From Candidatus Gastranaerophilales bacterium (GTDB lineage: Bacteria > Cyanobacteriota > Vampirovibrionia > Gastranaerophilales > Gastranaerophilaceae), in the NCBI GenBank assembly GCA_944324245.1, contig CALUVO010000089.1, positions 1-53,725 on the forward strand: a DNA stretch of 53,725 bases, given 5' to 3'. The position numbers were made by a program, and so were the translations under genes. Below the pieces are notes generated by a model. The model did not search any database. It saw only the letters and a list, made by a program, of their open reading frames with translations, and was not told the DNA's origin. Each line of letters opens with the position of its first letter. Within the stretch, counting starts at the first letter, position 1. Below are positions 35,074 through 43,871 of the stretch, in pieces.

Positions 35074-35796
35074 ATGGCAGAAAATAAACTCCCTTCAGGT
35101 GTTGGCAAAAAGATTGTAGAAGCATTAAAAAAACAGGCTGAAATAGAAATACAACCTATACCTGACAGCCCTAAAAGCAATCCTGTTCAGGAAACTGCAA
35201 AACCGCAAATAAATACAGATAATATAATTACTGACAACATTAATCTTGATAGCAATTTTGCAGATTTTTCTCTTACGGAAGACTTGCCAGAAGAACCGGT
35301 TGATTTTACTGACAATAGTCTTGATATTGAGTTGGACGAAGCTAATCAAACCGATTTTGAACAATCATTTACACAAAATATTAATTTTGAAGAAACGGAT
35401 ACATCTATGTTTGAAGAAAAAGAAATGTTTAATGCACAACAGCAGGCACCGCACATAAATGCAATGCAGCAGCAGCAAAAGAATTATTCTATGCCGGCTA
35501 ATGTAGCTGTACTAAAAAGATTGATTATGCAGCTTCCTCAAGGAGTTACAAAACAAACCGGAGCACAAATCATTCGGCAGACTATGGAAGCACTGGGTAT
35601 TTCTATGAATAGTGTCTTAAAAGAAGCACAACAGGGGCAGGATAGTCTTACTGCCAGTGCAAAAGTATGCATGACTCAAATCGCTGAATACAAAAATAAT
35701 ATAAAATCTCTTGAAAAACAGGTTCAGGATTATAAAAAACAAGCAGTTGCGCTGAATGATTTGATAAGCTTGTTTGTTCTGACTGACAGACATTAA
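35074..35796 (+). CDS. Hypothetical acidic protein with C-terminal coiled coil
   Basis: The 240-residue soluble protein begins LPSGVGKKIVEALKKQAEIE, then a long acidic, Asp/Glu/Asn-rich region (residues 50-135) likely disordered. Residues 150-230 are helical, with MPANVAVLKRLIMQLPQGVT and a coiled coil (AEYKNNIKSLEKQVQDYKKQ). A good promoter and a strong terminator flank it, so it is a single-gene unit. Function unknown; the layout suggests an adaptor or scaffold. Confidence 0.6.
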   Translation: MAENKLPSGVGKKIVEALKKQAEIEIQPIPDSPKSNPVQETAKPQINTDNIITDNINLDSNFADFSLTEDLPEEPVDFTDNSLDIELDEANQTDFEQSFTQNINFEETDTSMFEEKEMFNAQQQAPHINAMQQQQKNYSMPANVAVLKRLIMQLPQGVTKQTGAQIIRQTMEALGISMNSVLKEAQQGQDSLTASAKVCMTQIAEYKNNIKSLEKQVQDYKKQAVALNDLISLFVLTDRH

Positions 35797-35820
35797 TGTA
35801 ATAACGAATATATAAACAGT

Positions 35821-35852
35821 AAAAAAGCTTTGTTGATTAACAAAGCTTTTTT
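35821..35852. terminator. Bidirectional rho-independent terminator
   Basis: GCTTTGTT pairs with AACAAAGC around GATT, with six A before and six T after. It can serve both the coiled-coil gene and the convergent prepilin operon. Confidence 0.85.
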
Positions 35853-35893
35853 ATTTCTATATTTTAGACTGTTTCAAACATGATTAACAAAGC

Positions 35894-36565
35894 TTACCAG
35901 CTTATATCTTTTTCCATAATAACTCTTTCTGTACACCCCAAACCCAATGTTTCGTCAACAAATTGACCTGTCTCAGAATCAGAATCATCAGTTGAATCAG
36001 TTGATTTATCGGGCGGACATTTGCCTTTGACAGGAACAACATCACCATTTCTCAATATATTAAAAGCAAATACATCAACACCAATCATATTAGGATCCTT
36101 GGAACCATTTACATCTACTAGCATCATAAAACAAACTTCTCCCTTGGATGCAACCGGACAGTTAGAGTTCAATACAGGTAAATTGTAAATTGAACCGTCA
36201 GCAGCTGTAATTGTAGCTTTTGAGTTAGAAAATTTATTGCCAAAATCCGTTGCTTCATTATTTAGAGTTTGAATTGTATAAGATTTTGGGGGAACACCTA
36301 CTGATGGCATTATTTTTTTATACTTGTTCATAATATCTACCACAGGATCTCCGGTAGCATAAAGTGACCACATAGGTATAGGGCCTTCTGTTCTTTTTAG
36401 AGATTTTGTTGCTGCAGATAATTCGGAATATGCTTTTAGAGCACCTGCAACATAAGCTTTTTCATCAGAAGTCTTTTTTAATGTTGGTATGGTTATAGAT
36501 GCTATAACACCTATAATCATCAGCGTTACAAGAACTTCTGCAAGTGTGAATGCTTTATTTTTCAT
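35894..36565 (-). CDS. Type IV prepilin-like protein 4 of 4
   Basis: The 223-residue protein begins MKNKAFTLAEVLVTLMIIGV, the N-terminal methylated helix of a type IV pilin or pseudopilin. The residue before Phe is Ala, not the usual Gly. After the helix comes a globular domain with ATITAADGSIYNLPV and LVDVNGSKDPNMIGVDVFAF, shared with the three upstream genes. A disordered Ser/Asp region (STDSTDDSDSE) follows. Last of four tandem paralogs, ending just before the terminator. Confidence 0.8.
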   Translation of the reverse strand: MKNKAFTLAEVLVTLMIIGVIASITIPTLKKTSDEKAYVAGALKAYSELSAATKSLKRTEGPIPMWSLYATGDPVVDIMNKYKKIMPSVGVPPKSYTIQTLNNEATDFGNKFSNSKATITAADGSIYNLPVLNSNCPVASKGEVCFMMLVDVNGSKDPNMIGVDVFAFNILRNGDVVPVKGKCPPDKSTDSTDDSDSETGQFVDETLGLGCTERVIMEKDISW

Positions 36566-36592
36566 ACAAATTCAATCTCCTGTGTTTTATTA

Positions 36593-37339
36593 TTATTCAT
36601 AAATAAAATCAAGTGCATGTTCACCACCATTGATAAGTTTTGCTGAACATGTGTAGCCATTGCCTGTCATATCTTTGCAATCATCAGCACCTACATGAGG
36701 AATTATGCCATCTATTGTTGCATCGAAGACAAATACATCTACGCCCATACGATTCGGCTCTTTAGCTCCATTTGTGTCTACTACAATATATCCGCATACA
36801 TATACTGTAGAACCATCAGCAGCAGTTATTTCATGCTGACAGCCGCTGTACGTATGAGATGGAAACCAGTACATATTATCTGCACTCTGGAATGAAACAG
36901 GTCCATATATGTTTCCAAAATGAACTGTCGTACCATTTATCTCCCCATTACCACCGCTAATAAAATTTGAACCTGAAAGAGTTTTTATCATGTAACCGTT
37001 CGGCGGTATTCCTGAAGACTTGGCTACATTGATTTTCTTTTGTAAAAACCAAGAAAAAGGTTTATCTGTAGCCTCTCTAAATACACGAGCACCTAGATAT
37101 CCTTCAGCGTTTGGGGTATCAGACGGCACTGTCCAGTAAATAGGCTGCCCATATTCTGCTTTTAAGGAAGCAAAAGCATTCGATGCTGTAGCGTAAGCTT
37201 TTTGTAATGCTGCACGATTTGCGCTCCTGTCAGCAGATTCTTTTAGCGTCGGGATAGTCAAAGCAGAAATTACGCCTATAATCATCAATGTTACAAGAAC
37301 TTCTGCAAGCGTGAATGCTTTTATTTTTTGTTTATTCAT
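36593..37339 (-). CDS. Type IV prepilin-like protein 3 of 4
   Basis: The 248-residue paralog starts MNKQKIKAFTLAEVLVTLMI followed by IGVISALTIPTLKESADR. The globular part has ITAADGSTVYVCGYIVVDTN then GAKEPNRMGVDVFVFD, the same block as its neighbours. Cys residues in pairs suggest disulfides. As in the others, Ala precedes the conserved Phe. It would be processed by a prepilin peptidase, not seen here, and inserted into a type IV or type II-like filament. Confidence 0.8.
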   Translation of the reverse strand: MNKQKIKAFTLAEVLVTLMIIGVISALTIPTLKESADRSANRAALQKAYATASNAFASLKAEYGQPIYWTVPSDTPNAEGYLGARVFREATDKPFSWFLQKKINVAKSSGIPPNGYMIKTLSGSNFISGGNGEINGTTVHFGNIYGPVSFQSADNMYWFPSHTYSGCQHEITAADGSTVYVCGYIVVDTNGAKEPNRMGVDVFVFDATIDGIIPHVGADDCKDMTGNGYTCSAKLINGGEHALDFIYE

Positions 37340-37365
37340 GTCTTTTATTCCTTTATTTTTGAATT

Positions 37366-38019
37366 TTACTTTCCTACGTAAGGTTTACAAGCCTCAGCCG
37401 GCGGTTTTTTCAGCCATGGCATTTTTTTATGCCTAATTATATATGCCGTACAAGCCCATTCAGAATTTGTATCATTTTTCCCGTCGCCCATGGCATATAC
37501 GCCAAAATCTCCAGTCTTTTTCTCTCCGTCGCATCTATGCCCAATTCTAAACCCCTGTATGTCAAGACCAATTGTGTTAGGCGGAGCGGAACCGTTTACA
37601 TCAACCAGTGCACATCCGCCGCCGCAGCCATATCCACCGTCGTGAATCATCCATGCCATACCGTCTGCAGTCATGAAATTTGGACGAATTTCTCCACCGT
37701 TAGTGCCGTCTAGTCGATATCTGGTCCAGGACGTCTTGCTCCCTTTGGGAATAGCGACAATATTCATTGCTTTTTTATAATAATTTACAGTAGTGGAAGA
37801 GTTAAACTTCCAGTTTGAAGCATCACCGTATACAAGCTCTGCATTACTTGTTGCTGCTGCAATTTCAGACATTGCCTTTTGGGTTGCAGCTACATACTTT
37901 GCTTCATCAGCATGGTTTTTTAGTGAAGGAACTGTCAATGCAGAAATCGTACCGACTATAACAAGAGTAACTAAAACTTCAGCAAGGGTATAAGCTTTTT
38001 TGTGTAATAACTTTTTCAT
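37366..38019 (-). CDS. Type IV prepilin-like protein 2 of 4
   Basis: The 217-residue paralog starts MKKLLHKKAYTLAEVLVTLV. Tyr replaces Phe at the cleavage site. The helix is followed by a domain with FMTADGMAWMIHDGGYGCGG then GCALVDVNGSAPPNTIGLDI, Gly/Cys-rich, and a C-terminal YIIRHKKMPWLKKP motif also found in paralog 1 (YVIKHGKMPWLKKP). Likely a minor pilin or pseudopilin. It follows paralog 1 by 56 bases. Confidence 0.8.
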   Translation of the reverse strand: MKKLLHKKAYTLAEVLVTLVIVGTISALTVPSLKNHADEAKYVAATQKAMSEIAAATSNAELVYGDASNWKFNSSTTVNYYKKAMNIVAIPKGSKTSWTRYRLDGTNGGEIRPNFMTADGMAWMIHDGGYGCGGGCALVDVNGSAPPNTIGLDIQGFRIGHRCDGEKKTGDFGVYAMGDGKNDTNSEWACTAYIIRHKKMPWLKKPPAEACKPYVGK

Positions 38020-38075
38020 ATAAACTATCCAATCTTTATGTTATTTTATCGGTCTTAATAAATTTTCGTCAAGAT

Positions 38076-38756
38076 TTAAATTTCCGGACATTTATCCATT
38101 GGTTTTTTCAACCACGGCATTTTTCCGTGTTTTATCACATAACCGGTACAATCCCAGACATCACCGCCGCCTCCGGCAAAATTAGTTCCTTTTACACCAC
38201 CGGGGTATACACCGTCATCTGTAATATTAAAAGCATGTATATCTATACCTGCCGTATTTGGGCCTTCATCACAGTTTATATCGACTAAAGCATGCGGCGT
38301 ACCAAGATCCCCCGCAATTTCCCAGCACATACCGTCAGCAGTAACAAAAGTTCCTGATACTCTCATACTAAATTCTGCTGATTGACCGGATAATTTCAAA
38401 ACTTCTGTCCCCCAGCTGTCTGGAAGTTTTACTCCACGATCTACATTCATGACTTCTTTATACCAGCTTCTGACAAGATTCGGACCGCCATTCACTTTAG
38501 ATTCTTCATCAGCATATGCTTCACTGCCTGTCGCATATCCTGCCCAATCCCAGAACTCTGAATTTCCGTGCTTTGCTTCTACTCTTGCCGTTGCATCTGA
38601 TATTGCATTAAATGCTTTTTGGGTTAAAGATACAAATTTTCTTTCTTCTGCATCACTTTTTAAAGTAGGAATAGTTATTGCCGCAATAACCCCGATAATC
38701 ATCAGGGTCAAAAGAGTTTCTGCCAGGGTATATGCTTTTCTTTTTGATATTTTCAT
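38076..38756 (-). CDS. Type IV prepilin-like protein 1 of 4
   Basis: The 226-residue paralog starts MKISKRKAYTLAETLLTLMI with AAITIPTLKSDAEERK after the helix. The globular part has VTADGMCWEIAGDLGTPHAL then VDINCDEGPNTAGIDIHAFN, and ends DCTGYVIKHGKMPWLKKPMD. It is 20 bases downstream of the HDOD gene. Its closest likeness is paralog 2. The N-terminal motif allows classification; the filament type cannot be told. Confidence 0.8.
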   Translation of the reverse strand: MKISKRKAYTLAETLLTLMIIGVIAAITIPTLKSDAEERKFVSLTQKAFNAISDATARVEAKHGNSEFWDWAGYATGSEAYADEESKVNGGPNLVRSWYKEVMNVDRGVKLPDSWGTEVLKLSGQSAEFSMRVSGTFVTADGMCWEIAGDLGTPHALVDINCDEGPNTAGIDIHAFNITDDGVYPGGVKGTNFAGGGGDVWDCTGYVIKHGKMPWLKKPMDKCPEI

Positions 38757-38776
38757 AAAATGTCCTTTCAGCAGTA

Positions 38777-39574
38777 TTATCCTGCGTTTAGTGATGAAAA
38801 AAGTACATTTGTTTTTTCATTGATTTCATCTCTGTATTGCATAATCGTACTAACTTCTAGTCCCAATTGCTCTTTAACAAGAGATTCATCGAACAAATCA
38901 GGTTCCTCATGCGAAATTTTATTTGCAATATAAGCAAGAGTGCTAACCTGCGGCATTGATGATGACAAAGGGTCATGATGGTATTTTATACAATTCGCAA
39001 GCAGTACAGAGAGTTTCCATTTCTTTGCAAGCAAAAATCCCATATCTGCATGGTTTGTTTCAAACAATTCATTTTCTGCTTCTATAACATCTGTACCATT
39101 TTTAACTGCGGTTTTTACTTTTTGATACAGCATTGTATCGACGATATTCAGTAAAATTTTACCTATATCATGTAAAAATCCGATTGTAAAAGCATCTCCC
39201 GTATCTACAATACCGGTTTTTTCCGCCAGATATTCACAGGCAACTGCACATCTTAAGGAATGTTTCCACATATCACGTCCGCCCTGTGATGTCAGCATAG
39301 GCTTCATTGCTACCGCAATGATAATATTTCTTGTTTGTGTCATTCCAAGAAGAGCAAGAGCTTTGCCTACGGATGTTATCTCCTGAGCGAATCCGTAATA
39401 TGCAGAATTGACAAGCTTAAGCACCTGAGAAGTCAATGCCTGATCGTAAGCCATAATCTCTGACAGTTCTTTTGTTCCTGATGTGTCATCTTTTATAATA
39501 CCGAGCGCCTTAACTATAACGTTAGGCATTGCCGGAATTTCTTTTATTTGTTCTAATACCTGTTGTGCGTCCAT
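38777..39574 (-). CDS. HDOD-domain signalling protein
   Basis: The 265-residue protein is a single HDOD domain: IKEIPAMPNVIVKALGIIKD at the start, SQVLKLVNSAYYGF then LLGMTQTRNIIIAVAM, and the HD-like pair FLHDIGKILL and ADMGFLLAKKW. HDOD proteins usually lack catalysis and act in chemosensory or twitching control. It lies 3 bases after ftsX and 20 before the first prepilin gene, so a link to pilus or cell-surface control is inferred. Confidence 0.85.
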   Translation of the reverse strand: MDAQQVLEQIKEIPAMPNVIVKALGIIKDDTSGTKELSEIMAYDQALTSQVLKLVNSAYYGFAQEITSVGKALALLGMTQTRNIIIAVAMKPMLTSQGGRDMWKHSLRCAVACEYLAEKTGIVDTGDAFTIGFLHDIGKILLNIVDTMLYQKVKTAVKNGTDVIEAENELFETNHADMGFLLAKKWKLSVLLANCIKYHHDPLSSSMPQVSTLAYIANKISHEEPDLFDESLVKEQLGLEVSTIMQYRDEINEKTNVLFSSLNAG

Positions 39575-39577
39575 ATT

Positions 39578-40492
39578 TTATACCTGTAAATGTTTCTTAA
39601 TTGATAGTAAACTTCCCCCGGCACCAAAGCCGACTGCAATAATAAATAATACCAAAATTACAGTATTATTGGCCAGTACTGGAGCCGGCACCATGAAAAA
39701 TTCATGTACTTTTAAAAGCCCGCTGTGTACTGCATTTAGTGGTAACAAAGAAATCCAAGCGCCTAAAAATCCATATATTGCACCCTGAAGTATCAGAGGA
39801 ATTTTAATATACCAGTTGCTTACACCCATTAGACGCATTATTTCTATCTCTTCTTTGCGTGATTGTATTACCAACTGTATTGTATTATTTATTATAGTTA
39901 TTGTCAAAATTGCAGTAAGTATCACAACTACTACAGTAATTGTATGTACAACATTGTTAAACATCTGCATTTTCTTTGCTATGTCTTTTGCGTAGTTAAG
40001 ATCTTCTACTCCGTTATAGGTCTTGATTTTATTAAAGACCATCGTAATATTTTCCGGCTTATCAACCTTTACATGCAGTGTATCGGGCAGAGGGTTTTCC
40101 ATATTGGGAACATCAAATTCTCTTTTTAAATCAGCCCAAGATTTTTCTTTCGGAATAATTTTAACCCGTTCTACATGTTCAAGCCCTCTTATTTCCTGCG
40201 CAACTGTTTCTGTTTTTGCATCAGATTTGATATAAACAGAAATTTCAAGAGCATTGCCAAGTTCATGTACAAAAGAATTAAGAGAAAGCGTAAACCTGAA
40301 TAAACTGCCGAATATTGTCAAAATTGCAGCCATCGTCGTTATTATAGCAAGATTTATCCAGCCTGTTCTTTTTATCCCGTATATTGTTTCAAGCGAAATT
40401 CTGTAAACAATACGCAGCTCTTTAAGCCAATCCTTCGGGATGTGGGCTTTTACCTTCTTTTTTATATATGCTTTTGCTGATTCATCACTCAT
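39578..40492 (-). CDS. ftsX: Cell division permease FtsX
   Basis: The 304-residue inner-membrane protein has four membrane helices with the extracellular domain between the first two (ALEISVYIKSDAKTETVAQE, then GLEHVERVKIIPKE) and the FtsX-type end (VIQSRKEEIEIMRLMGVSNW, then KIPLILQGAIYGFLGAWI). FtsEX transmits cytosolic ATP hydrolysis to periplasmic cell-wall hydrolases during division. It lies 50 bases after ftsE. Confidence 0.9.
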   Translation of the reverse strand: MSDESAKAYIKKKVKAHIPKDWLKELRIVYRISLETIYGIKRTGWINLAIITTMAAILTIFGSLFRFTLSLNSFVHELGNALEISVYIKSDAKTETVAQEIRGLEHVERVKIIPKEKSWADLKREFDVPNMENPLPDTLHVKVDKPENITMVFNKIKTYNGVEDLNYAKDIAKKMQMFNNVVHTITVVVVILTAILTITIINNTIQLVIQSRKEEIEIMRLMGVSNWYIKIPLILQGAIYGFLGAWISLLPLNAVHSGLLKVHEFFMVPAPVLANNTVILVLFIIAVGFGAGGSLLSIKKHLQV

Positions 40493-40542
40493 AATTTGTT
40501 CTCATTTTTGATTTTATATTAAAATCCGTTTAAAAAAATCAA

Positions 40543-41217
40543 TTATTCATAGGTACCGGCTTGAACATCTCTTATTATCTGACCGTTTTCCAGCGTCAGT
40601 ACTCTCTTTCTAAAATAATCAACCATTGCATGGTCATGAGTAGAAACCAATACTGTAATACCTTTTTGATTTACCTGTTCCAGTATTTGCATAATTTCCA
40701 TGGAGTTTTTAGGATCGAGATTTCCGGTGGGTTCATCCGCTATCAAAAGAGGAGGCCCGTTTACAATAGCACGTGCAATAGATACTCTCTGCTGCTCACC
40801 GCCTGAAAGCTCAGAAGCTTTTGCTTTCATTTTATCGTACAACCCTACAACTTTTAGTGCACCTGATACTCTTGCTTCTATTTCCTTTGAACTCATACCG
40901 AGTGTTCTTATTACATATGCACAGTTGTCATAAACACTCTGATTCATAAGCAATTTATAATCCTGAAAAACAATCCCCATACATCTTCTCAGATTAGGAA
41001 CTTTTTCTGACGGAAGGTTTGCAATATTTATTCCTCCTATCATAACACTTCCGGAGGTAGGTGTTTCTTCTTTATATAAAAGTTTCATAAGAGTAGATTT
41101 ACCAGCTCCTGATGATCCGGTAATAAAAACAAACTCGCCTGACATAATATCAAGATTGATATTTCTCAGTGCATAATTATTCTTATATTTTTTAGTAACA
41201 CCTCTTAATTGAATCAT
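40543..41217 (-). CDS. ftsE: Cell division ATPase FtsE
   Basis: The 224-residue ABC ATPase shows Walker A GSSGAGKSTLMKLLY, Q-loop VFQDYKLLMNQSV, signature LSGGEQQRVSIARAI, Walker B LIADEPTGNLDPKNS and H-loop VSTHDHAMV. The FtsE-type opening MIQLRGVTKKYKNNYALRNI agrees. It pairs with ftsX just downstream. It starts 1 base from the end of the TagA-like gene upstream. Confidence 0.92.
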   Translation of the reverse strand: MIQLRGVTKKYKNNYALRNINLDIMSGEFVFITGSSGAGKSTLMKLLYKEETPTSGSVMIGGINIANLPSEKVPNLRRCMGIVFQDYKLLMNQSVYDNCAYVIRTLGMSSKEIEARVSGALKVVGLYDKMKAKASELSGGEQQRVSIARAIVNGPPLLIADEPTGNLDPKNSMEIMQILEQVNQKGITVLVSTHDHAMVDYFRKRVLTLENGQIIRDVQAGTYE

Positions 41218-41218
41218 T

Positions 41219-41974
41219 TTATTTTACCAAATTTTCGTGTATTGCTTCTATTATAACCCGAATCAAAAACAATGGCAAAGCCGGGAAAATTCTTTTGAAT
41301 CGCGAAGGTTCTTTTACTGTGCGGTAAAGCCACTCTAACCCCATTGTCCGATAGATTTTGGGTGCTCTTTTTACCATACCCGACCAAACATCGAAACTGC
41401 CTCCAACTCCGATAAAAATCGTATTCGGCATAAAAGGTTTTATTTTTGCAATAAAAAGCTCCTGTTTTGGTGCACCAAGAGCTACAAATACAACCCTCGG
41501 AGATATTGCTTTTAGCTCTTCCGTAATAATTTTTTCCTGTTCATCATCAAAATATCCGTTTCTTATATAAGTTATATTCAGGTTTTTATGTTTATTTTGA
41601 AGATTCTCTACAACTTTTTGAATTACATCTTCTTTTGCGCCGAAAAGTCCAACACTAAAACCTTCGAGTTCACAGATATTTATCAATTTTTTAGAAAATT
41701 CTATTCCCGGAATATTTTCCTGCTCAATACCTTTTATTTTTAAGGCTAGTTTTATACCGACTCCATCCGGTATTGTCAAATCAGCATTGTTTAAAACTGA
41801 AGCAAACTCTTTATTTTTATTTCCGATAGCTATCATCTCAGGGTTTATTGTAACAATATGCATGCCTGTATTTTCTTTTAAACAGTTATGTACATATTGA
41901 AGAGCTTCTTCAAAAGTAAATAAATTCACCCCAAAACCCAGAACTGGCTCTTTTTTTCTATATAAACGTTCCAT
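41219..41974 (-). CDS. WecG/TagA/CpsF-family glycosyltransferase
   Basis: Transfers a hexosamine-type sugar (ManNAc or similar) onto lipid-linked glycans. The 251-residue protein shows GFGVNLFTFEEALQYV, MHIVTINPEMIAIGN, NADLTIPDGVGIKLA, GLFGAKEDVIQKVVENL, and the C-terminal ALGAPKQELFIAKIKPF, FIGVGGSFDVWSG and LEWLYRTVKEPSRFKRIFP blocks. I use the Met of MERLYRKKEP, which fits family length. An in-frame Met 34 codons upstream (42076) would add a basic stretch; neither has a clear ribosome site. It abuts ftsE. Confidence 0.85.
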   Translation of the reverse strand: MERLYRKKEPVLGFGVNLFTFEEALQYVHNCLKENTGMHIVTINPEMIAIGNKNKEFASVLNNADLTIPDGVGIKLALKIKGIEQENIPGIEFSKKLINICELEGFSVGLFGAKEDVIQKVVENLQNKHKNLNITYIRNGYFDDEQEKIITEELKAISPRVVFVALGAPKQELFIAKIKPFMPNTIFIGVGGSFDVWSGMVKRAPKIYRTMGLEWLYRTVKEPSRFKRIFPALPLFLIRVIIEAIHENLVK

Positions 41975-42120
41975 AGTATATTTAATTATATAAAGGAGCT
42001 TTTTATTTATCAAGTCAAACAAAATACGGATTAAGTGTTTGAAATATAAAATTCGCTTCGACAAATTAGCATCCATTTAATTGATTGAATTATTAGAAAA
42101 ATTTTAATAGAATATTTATT

Positions 42121-43728
42121 ATGGAGAATCTTTCAGAAAAAATTAACACGCTGCAAAAAAACTTTTATGATTTAAACAGTTTGTTTGAATTGAGCATTAT
42201 TGCTACACAGGCAGATTCAATTGAAGATTTAATTGAAAAAGTTAGCACATTTGTAAAACAAGCGCTGGGTATAGAAAATGTAAGATTTTTTATAAACCAT
42301 GACAGAGTGTATTACATGGTCGCAAACCAGAATTCTGACGACCATGAATTTTTTCAATTTGAAAATGATGAAGAAGGATTCTGGGAGGTTTTAAACAAAA
42401 ATGAATTTATAAAAGTTGCTGATGACAACAATAACCCCATATATAAATCCTTCTGGGAAAAATATGATTTGCAGAATCTTAACAGCTGTTATTTTAAACT
42501 TTTTCAAAAAGATTCAATACCTTATTTTATTTGTTCTATCGGTCCAAAAATAGACAGAATCCCTTTTAATACTCAGGATTTAATGTATTTAAACAAAGTT
42601 TTTAACTATATCGGGCCTATACTTATTAAATATATTAAAAGGCGTGAGCAGGAAAATGACCTTAAAAAGCTGCAAAAATCCTTGCATAATATTTCTATTT
42701 TGTACAATATTTCTCAGGCAGTTAACTTCATTGATGACCTGAAAAGATTGCTGAGAGTAATTTTAAATAAAGCACTGGAAACAATTGATGCAGAAAAAGG
42801 CTCTTTGATGCTGTACAATTTTGCAGAAAATGTTTTGCAGACAAAAGTTGTATACGGACTTTCTGACAAGAATCTTGAAACAGAAATTAACAACGGACTG
42901 GTTGAATGCTCCAAGATAAAAGTAGGAGAAGGTATTGCCGGTACGGTATTTGTAGAAAAGAAATCTATTATCTCTAACCTCGGACAAAATGACCCTAGAT
43001 TTATAGATAATGGTCAGGAATTGAGTGTAAATTCTCTTTTATGTGTACCATTGATTGCAAAAGGTGAGCCTATAGGTGTTATAAATATTACAAATAAAAA
43101 GAACGGCAAACTTTTCAACAAACAAGATTTAGAATTTATTGAAGCACTTGCAAATCAGGCTGCGATTGCTATTGACAACGCAAAACTTTACGAACTTGCA
43201 ACAAAGGATGGTCTTACAAAACTATATATTTACAGACACTTCTATACACTTTTAGAAAATGAAATCAAACGTTCATCACGATATAATCATGAAATGACAT
43301 TACTGATGATGGATATTGATAATTTCAAGAGTGTAAACGATACTTACGGTCACCCTGTTGGAGATCAGGTACTGAGAGAAATAGCAAGCTGTATACAACA
43401 GACAATCAGAAAAATTGATATTGCCTCCAGATATGGTGGTGAAGAATTTACTGTTATTCTTCCAGAAACTAATATTCAGGATTCAAAAATTATTGCAGAG
43501 AGAATCAGAAAAAATATCAGCCAGATAAAAATTAACGTAAAAGATGATATAAATATATGTCCGACTGTAAGTATCGGTATGAGCGAATACCCGTCATGTG
43601 CGTTGGACGAACAGACTCTTATAGAGCTTGCTGATGTTGCTTTATATAATGCGAAAAATAATGGCAAAAACTGCATTTGTGAGTACAATCCAAATACCGG
43701 ATGTACATTGATTCCCCGCGGCGAATAA
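42121..43728 (+). CDS. GAF-GGDEF diguanylate cyclase
   Basis: The 535-residue cytoplasmic protein has two sensory regions: an N-terminal GAF-like segment (about residues 1-180) and a clearer GAF domain (about 190-355; LETIDAEKGSLMLYNF, then SLLCVPLIAKGEPIGVINI). The C-terminal GGDEF domain (about 360-525) has DIDNFKSVNDTYGHPVGDQV and the active-site loop YGGEEFTVILPET, so it should make cyclic di-GMP. No ribosome site is obvious. It is divergent from the TagA-like gene. An RxxD inhibitory site before GGEEF is not seen. Confidence 0.9.
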   Translation: MENLSEKINTLQKNFYDLNSLFELSIIATQADSIEDLIEKVSTFVKQALGIENVRFFINHDRVYYMVANQNSDDHEFFQFENDEEGFWEVLNKNEFIKVADDNNNPIYKSFWEKYDLQNLNSCYFKLFQKDSIPYFICSIGPKIDRIPFNTQDLMYLNKVFNYIGPILIKYIKRREQENDLKKLQKSLHNISILYNISQAVNFIDDLKRLLRVILNKALETIDAEKGSLMLYNFAENVLQTKVVYGLSDKNLETEINNGLVECSKIKVGEGIAGTVFVEKKSIISNLGQNDPRFIDNGQELSVNSLLCVPLIAKGEPIGVINITNKKNGKLFNKQDLEFIEALANQAAIAIDNAKLYELATKDGLTKLYIYRHFYTLLENEIKRSSRYNHEMTLLMMDIDNFKSVNDTYGHPVGDQVLREIASCIQQTIRKIDIASRYGGEEFTVILPETNIQDSKIIAERIRKNISQIKINVKDDINICPTVSIGMSEYPSCALDEQTLIELADVALYNAKNNGKNCICEYNPNTGCTLIPRGE

Positions 43729-43784
43729 CATAAAAGCCAGAAACAGATATATTACAGCTATGATGAAGGTTTTAGGCAGAAAAT

Positions 43785-43826
43785 ATCATTATATTCTTGT
43801 ATATGTTATTTCAAAAACAAGATAAA
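43785..43826. repeat. Possible degenerate copy 3 of the TGTATATGTTA repeat
   Basis: TTCTTGTATATGTTA (43794-43808) matches the left arm of the palindrome at 29333, and TATCATTATA precedes it. The right arm is replaced by TTTCAAAAACAAGAT. It precedes the glycosyltransferase gene, as the other copies precede plus-strand genes. Confidence 0.35.
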
Positions 43827-43871
43827 ATATGCGGTCTGGATTTAAAGAGTTAACCACGATAAAATATAAAT

